DNA of 25,503 nt, taken from the IMG/VR virus record IMGVR_UViG_3300024351_000079, positions 1-25,503 of that record. One strand, given 5' to 3'. The notes under the pieces were generated by a model, which made no database searches, had not been told where the DNA came from, and worked only from the letters and a program-made list of their open reading frames with translations. This document shows positions 20,486 to 25,503 of the stretch, piece after piece. How positions within the stretch are numbered: position 1 is the first letter of the stretch; every line of letters starts with the position of its first letter. Made by a program: the position numbers and the translations under genes. The DNA comes from a virus.

Positions 20486-22971
20486 CAATCGCCTTTATTC
20501 TCGGGTTTCTTGGCAGCTTTCATCAGCGCTTGACGGGCACGAATCTGGGCTTGCTGCTCAGTGTGTCGCATCTTCTGCTGGTGCAACTGTTCTTTCTGCT
20601 GCATTTCTTGCTGGGCCATGGCAGCTTTGACAGCGGGGTCTTCGCCACCTTTTTTGGCCGCTTCCTGCATTTTGAGCTGCAACTCCTGAGCCTTGATCTG
20701 CAAGTCGCCCTGCACTTTTTGTGCTTTGGTCTGGGCTTCTTGCGCACGGATCTCCAGCTCTTTTTGCTGCATCTGCGTGATCGGATCTTGCTGCATCTGC
20801 TGGGCTTGCTGTTGCTGGGCCTCGGCAGTGTTCTTCTGCAACAACTGAACTGACGCTTGCGCTTGCAGGCGGGACAACTCCAGCTCGATAGACTCGGGCA
20901 GGCGCTCTCCGGGAGGCGGCATCGGAACACCCAACTGCTCTTCGATCTTCTTGCGATACACGAAGCCAAGGTGCTCGGCAATATGCGCTTGAATGGCACC
21001 CATCATCTGCTGCGCCATGGGGTTCTGCCCCATAATCTGCGCAATCATCGGATCCTGCATGAACGTTGTGTGTGCTGCAATATGAGCATCGTGATCCTGC
21101 ATGATGAACGCCTTGGTGGGCTCGCCCTTGAGGAAGCCCATGTTCTCGCTGATCGGATCTTTGGGCTGGATGTCATCAGTGACGGGCACGAGTTTGTCAG
21201 CGTTCTTGATGCCCAACACCTCGATCATCTGACGGTGCAACTGAGGCAGGTCATAAATCTGCGGGGCTTGAGAGGCCAACTGAATCACGGCTTGGTACTG
21301 CATGATCCGTTGCGCCATCGTGGCGCTGTTGGGATCGCTGACCGGAATGACCTCGACCATGTCATAGTCAGACTGCTTGGCCTTGCGGTCGCCACCATCG
21401 GGGTCATACTCGTACTCGGTCGGGGCGTAGTCACGGATGATGTTCTTGAGGAGCTTGAACTCCTGCTTCATCGAATAGTGAACCCGCGCCTGCACGGCAG
21501 ACATGGTCTTGAGCTGGCGCTCCAAAATGGCAAGCGTTGTGCCCACAGGAGCATTAGCGCTCATGTCGCTGACCTTCATGTCAGCAATCGACCCAAGGCG
21601 TCGGCCTTCTTCGGTGATGCGCTCAAGCAGCGCGGCCAGCACCTGCGACGGCTCCTTGTACGGGAGCGTCATGATGTTGTCTTTGATAGAGCCCGATGGG
21701 ACGTCTACGTCGCGGAACTCTCCCGGTGCGATGGGGGTGTCGTCTCCTTTGACACGCAAGCCACGAGACTTAAGGCCACCCGGCAAATTAGAGAGCGTAC
21801 CAGCATCCACAAGCTGACGAATGAGAGCAGTGCCAGCACGGGCGTAACCACCGATGAGATGAATGTATCCGAATCCATATGCGCCAAATCCGGGAATGTA
21901 GTCGTATTGAACAAAGTGTTGCCGCTTGAGCTTGAGGACATCTTCCTCTTCCCAGTTGCGGTAGATCGAGAGAATCTTGTTGCTCCCCCGATCGATTGTG
22001 ATGATGTACGGAACAGCGATGCCATCCTCGTCCTCGAAGCCCGGCAGATCAAAGTCCACCTGCATCTCAAGCAACTGATAGCGCTCGTCCTCAGTCAGAG
22101 AATAGCCAGACTCTTCGGCCTTTTTCTTCTCGACGTCCGTGTGAATCTGAGTCGGCTCGCCCAAGTCCACGTCGCGGTAGAACCCAGCCACCTGTAACTT
22201 CTTGACGTCGTTCTTGGTCTTGCGCATCACGTGGGTGACTCGCTCCGCCGTGCGTGCGCCGCTGCTGCCGTAGGGAATGATGATGTCTTCAGCGGGGATG
22301 AACACCGCAGTCTGACGCCCAAGGCTCGGGTCATAGTAGACCTTCTTGAACGCAGAGCCCGCAAGCCCCAAATTAAACAACATGCGCTCGTGCTCGGGGC
22401 GATACTCAGGCATGGCCTCGGTGAGCTGGTAGTTCATGTCGTCACGAACCCGCGCCGCCGCTTCTTCTTTCAGTTTGTCGATCGCCCCAATGATCTCGGT
22501 CTTGACCGGCCCTTGGGCGGGGAATGTCTCAATGATGGTTTCTGACTGGAACCTGACTGCTGCTTCTGTCAGCACTGTAGAGTACACGCCACATGCACCG
22601 TTCCACGGCTCTGTGCGCTCCTCATACTTCATGCCAAGGACTTCAAGGCCCTTGACGAACATCTCAACCCAGTCTTTACGTGAGGCCACGTCGGCTTCAA
22701 ACTCACCAACCAGATCAGACGCCAGACTCTCAAGCTCACCCTCGTCCATGTGCTCAGCGAGGTTGGCATCAAACTCAATCTCGCCCTTGTCGTCCTCGGG
22801 CATCAGGTCAATCTCAACCCCGTCGATGCCAACTCTGACCCCATCAGGGTTCTCAATCTCGATCTCAATGGCGGGCATATCGCCCCCCATCTCGTCTAGT
22901 CCTTCGCCTAACCCTGCGTCAATACCCAGAGGGGCTTGGTACACCGACTTGTCAATTCCGCTTGTGGCCAT
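20485..22971 (-). CDS. portal protein (large, P22/SU10-like)
   Basis: The 828-residue portal forms the dodecameric DNA entry ring and docks terminase and adaptor. After an acidic arm (1-80), the recognisable core has FEADVASRKDWVEMFVKGLE, EPWNGACGVYSTVLTEAAVRFQSETI, FNLGLAGSAFKKVYYDPSLG, IPAEDIIIPYGSSG, YGFGYIHLIGGYARAGTALIRQLVDAGTL, VPVGTTLAILERQLKTMSAVQARVHYSMKQEFKLL (the segments near residues 95-115, 122-147, 195-214, 225-238, 367-396 and 465-500). The C-terminal ~130 residues are a Gln/Lys-rich coiled coil or barrel region. GAGGA lies before the ATG. Length fits P22-type large portals. Two antisense open frames here are shadows. Confidence 0.88.
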   Translation of the reverse strand: MATSGIDKSVYQAPLGIDAGLGEGLDEMGGDMPAIEIEIENPDGVRVGIDGVEIDLMPEDDKGEIEFDANLAEHMDEGELESLASDLVGEFEADVASRKDWVEMFVKGLEVLGMKYEERTEPWNGACGVYSTVLTEAAVRFQSETIIETFPAQGPVKTEIIGAIDKLKEEAAARVRDDMNYQLTEAMPEYRPEHERMLFNLGLAGSAFKKVYYDPSLGRQTAVFIPAEDIIIPYGSSGARTAERVTHVMRKTKNDVKKLQVAGFYRDVDLGEPTQIHTDVEKKKAEESGYSLTEDERYQLLEMQVDFDLPGFEDEDGIAVPYIITIDRGSNKILSIYRNWEEEDVLKLKRQHFVQYDYIPGFGAYGFGYIHLIGGYARAGTALIRQLVDAGTLSNLPGGLKSRGLRVKGDDTPIAPGEFRDVDVPSGSIKDNIMTLPYKEPSQVLAALLERITEEGRRLGSIADMKVSDMSANAPVGTTLAILERQLKTMSAVQARVHYSMKQEFKLLKNIIRDYAPTEYEYDPDGGDRKAKQSDYDMVEVIPVSDPNSATMAQRIMQYQAVIQLASQAPQIYDLPQLHRQMIEVLGIKNADKLVPVTDDIQPKDPISENMGFLKGEPTKAFIMQDHDAHIAAHTTFMQDPMIAQIMGQNPMAQQMMGAIQAHIAEHLGFVYRKKIEEQLGVPMPPPGERLPESIELELSRLQAQASVQLLQKNTAEAQQQQAQQMQQDPITQMQQKELEIRAQEAQTKAQKVQGDLQIKAQELQLKMQEAAKKGGEDPAVKAAMAQQEMQQKEQLHQQKMRHTEQQAQIRARQALMKAAKKPENKGD

Positions 22972-22991
22972 GATGAATCCTCATTCAGCGT

Positions 22992-24524
22992 TCAGTAATA
23001 CGCAGCCCGTCGGCTGGACTTGAACAATTTAATTTCTTCGGGCTCGTCGCTTGGCAACCGCAGGAACCCACCTTGTCTGAACCGCATGAGGGCCAGCGTG
23101 GTCGCATCAACCAAGTCGTCGTGCTCACCTGACGGGAAGGCAGCGATCTCATCCACGAGCTCTTCAGCCCAGCGTGTCCGAGGCACCCACACTTTCCCTG
23201 ACGCAATTATGTCCGAAACACTGTTCAAACGGGCAATTTTGTCCTGCCCCCGGCTTGGCGTGTACTCCTGCACAGGTATACCCATCGCCCGCAAGTCATA
23301 TATAAGAGGAGCTCCTGACGCCTTCTTCTCGATCAAAAGGCCATCTGGCTCAAATTCTTCGTACTCTCTGAGCACGTCGCGCTTCAATTCTGGGAACTCA
23401 ACACGCTTTTTGTAGACGTTAAGCAAGATGATGTTGGGCTGGCCATTGTCTTCATCAAAGTTAAAGATGCCCCAAGTCGTCCCTGCGGAGTAGTCGGCCC
23501 GGTTGGTTTTCTCAAACGCCGTATCCCAAGTCTGGAGGATGTACTCACACACAGGCGGGTCGTCCTCCTCCCACCACTTCCACCAATCTCGTTTGACAAT
23601 CGCACTCTCGTTGCCCACCGGGTTCTGCTGGTACTGCGCCTGCCACTTGGCGTTGGGCAATTCCTCTTGGAGGGCTGACAGCTCCTCAATCGACCAAAAC
23701 TGTGGCCATAGCGGGTTGCCACTTGGGAGGATGGCCGGGAACTCAATGACCTCCCATTCTTCACCACCACGCTGCGCTGCACTTTTTAAGACCTGCCCGG
23801 TGAGGTCGCGTTGCGCCCACCTCGTCATCACGATGACGATCGCCCCACCCGGCTGCAGACGCTGACGCGGGCCTGACGTGTACCACTCATACACCTTGTC
23901 ATACACGTCTGGGTTGATCGCAGCCATGGCTGCTTCTTGTTCTGAGTGCGGGTCGTCAATGATGAGGATGTCGGCACCCTTACCTGTCACTGCACCGCCT
24001 ACGCCAATAGCAAAGTAGTCGCCACCACGAGAAGTATTCCATCGGCCAGCAGCCTTTGAATCTGCGGACAAAGAAAGATCAGGAAAAATCTCATGGTATG
24101 TCTCCGTGTCTACTAAGTTTCTTACCTTACGACCAAAGCCCACCGCCAACTCGGCTGTATGGGAGGTCTGAATTACCTTTTTGTGAGGGAATTTCCCCAA
24201 AAACCAAGCCGGTAGAAGATAAGAGGCAAATTCTGACTTAGTGTGCCGGGGCGGCATGTTAATGATGAGCCTTTTAAGCTCTCCACGCGCCACGCGCTCG
24301 AACGCTTCGGCCATTCTCTTGTGGTGCGCACCTGATATGAAGGTTGGCCACACCTTTTCGACGAATTTAATGAACTTAGTCTGGCAAAGTTCCCTATCCT
24401 TCAACTTCTCCAACCTAATTAACTGTGCCTCAATCGTTCTGAGGTCACTTTCAGTCAGTTTTCCGCTGGCAATCAGCGTTTCAAGGTCTTTGAGTGACGG
24501 TTCGGGGGTGTTTTGGGTGCTCAT
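22992..24524 (-). CDS. terL: terminase large subunit (packaging ATPase and nuclease)
   Basis: A complete 510-residue terminase. N-terminal ATPase: a deviant Walker A PPRHTKS (91-97), Walker B LIIDDP (187-192) and a coupling motif MTRW (233-236). C-terminal RNase H-fold nuclease: D334 in TWDTA, E399 in LLIEKKASG and D470/D473 in EHDDLVDATT. It cuts the concatemer and pumps DNA into the prohead through the portal. Its ATG overlaps the upstream stop (ATGA). PPRHxKS-type Walker A is normal for this terminase group. Symbol terL is used in the generic sense. Confidence 0.95.
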   Translation of the reverse strand: MSTQNTPEPSLKDLETLIASGKLTESDLRTIEAQLIRLEKLKDRELCQTKFIKFVEKVWPTFISGAHHKRMAEAFERVARGELKRLIINMPPRHTKSEFASYLLPAWFLGKFPHKKVIQTSHTAELAVGFGRKVRNLVDTETYHEIFPDLSLSADSKAAGRWNTSRGGDYFAIGVGGAVTGKGADILIIDDPHSEQEAAMAAINPDVYDKVYEWYTSGPRQRLQPGGAIVIVMTRWAQRDLTGQVLKSAAQRGGEEWEVIEFPAILPSGNPLWPQFWSIEELSALQEELPNAKWQAQYQQNPVGNESAIVKRDWWKWWEEDDPPVCEYILQTWDTAFEKTNRADYSAGTTWGIFNFDEDNGQPNIILLNVYKKRVEFPELKRDVLREYEEFEPDGLLIEKKASGAPLIYDLRAMGIPVQEYTPSRGQDKIARLNSVSDIIASGKVWVPRTRWAEELVDEIAAFPSGEHDDLVDATTLALMRFRQGGFLRLPSDEPEEIKLFKSSRRAAYY

Positions 24525-24655
24525 TGGGGCTTATCCTCTTCGGAAAAGTCCATGTCAAGGGGGTGCGGCACGTCATCATGCACAAACACATCATGATCGT
24601 CAGCCTCAATGGCTCGCCCACACACCACGCAATAGTAAATATTGCGCTCACTCAT
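24521..24655 (-). CDS. 44-residue Cys/His mini-protein between terminase subunits
   Basis: The ATG lies in an 8-base overlap with the small terminase 3' end and the stop overlaps the large terminase ATG, so the three are translationally coupled. The product MSERNIYYCVVCGRAIEADD continues HDVFVHDDVPHPLDMDFSEE and ends DKPQ. CVVC (9, 12) with H26 and H31 could bind one zinc ion. A Y-C-V-V-C-G-x-x-I-E start followed by VHDDVxHP is recurrent next to phage terminases. A terminase accessory role is inferred. Confidence 0.72.
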   Translation of the reverse strand: MSERNIYYCVVCGRAIEADDHDVFVHDDVPHPLDMDFSEEDKPQ

Positions 24656-25280
24656 TGGTTTCCCCCTTTTTTTCTTCTTTTTCTTCCTCTTTGGGCACTT
24701 CTTCGGCTTCTTTTTGCATCTCAACCACACTTTTCTCCGGCCCCAACTGCAAGTCGAGGTCGTCTAGCGGGGCTATGTCCGTCACATCTGAGTTCAGCAG
24801 GCGTTTGATCCTGTCTTTGATGCTGTTTTCCAACGCTTCGCTGGTTGTGTGATTGATTGTGATCTCGCTGCGCTCTGTAAAGAGGCCAATATCTGAGTGC
24901 TTGCCCAGCAATTCGAGGGCTTTGAGTTCAAGTTTTGGATCACCGCAGTCGGCAATCGTGATCAACTTGTTTGTGATGAAGTTTCTGGCTTGTAGTGCAT
25001 CTTGGAACGCAGTGAAGTCGAACTTCTTGATGAGTGCGTGCGCAGCTTTTGCTTCGGAAGGGGCAGTGATTGCTCTGGGTGTGGGGGGCTTTTTATTGCC
25101 TACGATCAAATCCGCAGCTTTTTGCAGATCGTCGTCACTGTAGTCGATGCTTCCGCCGAGCTCTTCTATTAGATCTACGGTGTTTGCTGCAATGGAGATG
25201 GAGTCCCGGTGGGTCTTTGGCTGTTCGTCATCCAAATCGAACGGCATCGGGTGGTCTGCTGTGGGTTCAACAGGGATCAT
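24648..25280 (-). CDS. terminase small subunit-like protein
   Basis: 210 residues from the ATG at 25280; a TTG twelve codons upstream opens the same frame but gives no added conservation. The core QARNFITNKLITIADCGDPK (98-117) and LELKALELLGKHSDIGLFTE (118-137), then TSEALENSIKDRIKRLLN, is the typical central and C-terminal part of small terminases that recognise the packaging site. No clear N-terminal helix-turn-helix is seen; residues 45-85 may hold it in divergent form. The last 30 residues are Glu/Lys-rich. Position next to the large subunit supports the call. Confidence 0.75.
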   Translation of the reverse strand: MIPVEPTADHPMPFDLDDEQPKTHRDSISIAANTVDLIEELGGSIDYSDDDLQKAADLIVGNKKPPTPRAITAPSEAKAAHALIKKFDFTAFQDALQARNFITNKLITIADCGDPKLELKALELLGKHSDIGLFTERSEITINHTTSEALENSIKDRIKRLLNSDVTDIAPLDDLDLQLGPEKSVVEMQKEAEEVPKEEEKEEKKGETNE

Positions 25281-25352
25281 AAATTGTTGCGCACCTTGGA
25301 AAAGGGATTGGCGCAAATGTAACAGAAGAAATACAAAAAGAAAAGAGGGGAT

Positions 25353-25382
25353 AAAAATGGCCCCGGCTGTTACACCGGGGCC
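25353..25382 (-). terminator. intrinsic terminator in the leader before the terminase genes
   Basis: Perfect 8-bp stem GGCCCCGG / CCGGGGCC (25359-25366 with 25375-25382), 8-base loop, followed on the minus strand by ATTTTTA. It faces transcription coming from the right, so it may end an upstream operon outside the window or attenuate the late operon. Confidence 0.75.
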
Positions 25383-25503
25383 GAACCTTCAACAGGAAAA
25401 CCATGAACGGGGGAATGGCTAAAAACCCCCGTACAAATACTACAGCAAAAACAAGAGGAGGTGTAACTTCCCTACCCGGGGGGTTTCCCTATATGAGGGG
25501 GGT
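25383..25503 (-). other. non-coding leader with second hairpin and repeated TAGGGAA
   Basis: No gene is supported here. A 7-bp stem ACGGGGG / CCCCCGT (25407-25413 with 25426-25432) encloses a 12-base loop. On the minus strand TAGGGAA occurs at 25485-25491 and again at 25468-25474, 17 bases apart, on either side of a C/G-rich stretch. CTCATATAGGGAAA at the edge resembles the start-site part of T7-type promoters. No convincing sigma70 promoter was found. Confidence 0.45.

Noticed and set aside
20857-22197. 446-codon plus-strand open frame opposite the portal gene
   Set aside because: Antisense shadow of a conserved portal; His/Leu/Arg-rich composition typical of reversed coding sequence.
25277-25412. 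Minus-strand frame of about 45 codons through the leader, ATG near 25403
   Set aside because: It passes through the terminator hairpin and T-tract, lacks a ribosome-binding site and has no recognisable features.
25441-25503. Sigma70 promoter from TTACAC and TAGTAT, 18 bases apart on the minus strand
   Set aside because: Only two of six -35 and four of six -10 matches; not enough to call.
1-25503. tRNA genes, CRISPR arrays, insertion sequences, integrase or att sites
   Set aside because: None could be supported; repeats present are all in-frame protein repeats or hairpins.

Overview
This window looks like the late (structural and packaging) half of a tailed double-stranded DNA phage genome (Caudoviricetes). 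Every supported gene is on the minus strand, so the window reads from right to left. Genes are packed with ATGA, TAATG, TGATG or GTGA stop/start overlaps and almost no spacers. This, plus the classic order terminase - portal - scaffold - capsid - connector - fibres - lysis, makes the phage origin secure. No tRNA, integrase, replication or regulatory gene is visible. Composition is roughly balanced in G+C. The protein families are of the kind known mainly from uncultured aquatic phages of Gram-negative bacteria; that host and habitat statement is inference.

Packaging and head module (about 25.3-16.1 kb, transcription order): a 187-nt leader with two hairpins, terminase small subunit, a 44-residue Cys/His mini-protein, terminase large subunit, a large portal protein with a Gln-rich C-terminal coiled coil, a GT-A family 2 glycosyltransferase, a 63-residue helical protein, a GroES-like co-chaperonin, a scaffold-like coiled-coil protein, a conserved 155-residue protein, a beta-rich putative decoration protein, and a gpT-type (HK97-fold) major capsid protein. 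A strong intrinsic terminator lies 5 nt past the capsid stop, and a possible promoter overlaps it.

Middle module (about 16.0-9.9 kb): two small beta-rich virion-type proteins, then a run of very small basic proteins sharing KGG and R-x-D-G-I-x-x-[RK]-G-x-T-[KR]-G motifs. Mixed into this run are a membrane/coiled-coil protein, a connector-type protein, a zinc-ribbon protein and an SU10-like head-tail adaptor. Three further small structural proteins follow. No tail-tube or tape-measure gene is visible, which favours a short-tailed virion.

Fibre and lysis module (about 9.9-0 kb): three tandem paralogues with a shared N-terminal domain and different C-terminal domains; a 759-residue protein built almost wholly of 20-residue repeats plus a Trp-rich 11-residue repeat tail; a repeat-rich tail fibre; a 60-residue small protein; a glycine-rich putative adhesin; a CxxCxxCC (YkgJ-type) cysteine-cluster protein; and three membrane proteins ending in a 3-TM holin. 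A gene that may be the endolysin begins at the very left edge.

The best candidates for something undescribed are the motif-sharing family of small basic proteins (11.8-15.0 kb), the 20-residue repeat protein, and the cysteine-cluster protein between adhesin and lysis genes. The glycosyltransferase and GroES-like gene inside the capsid operon come next.
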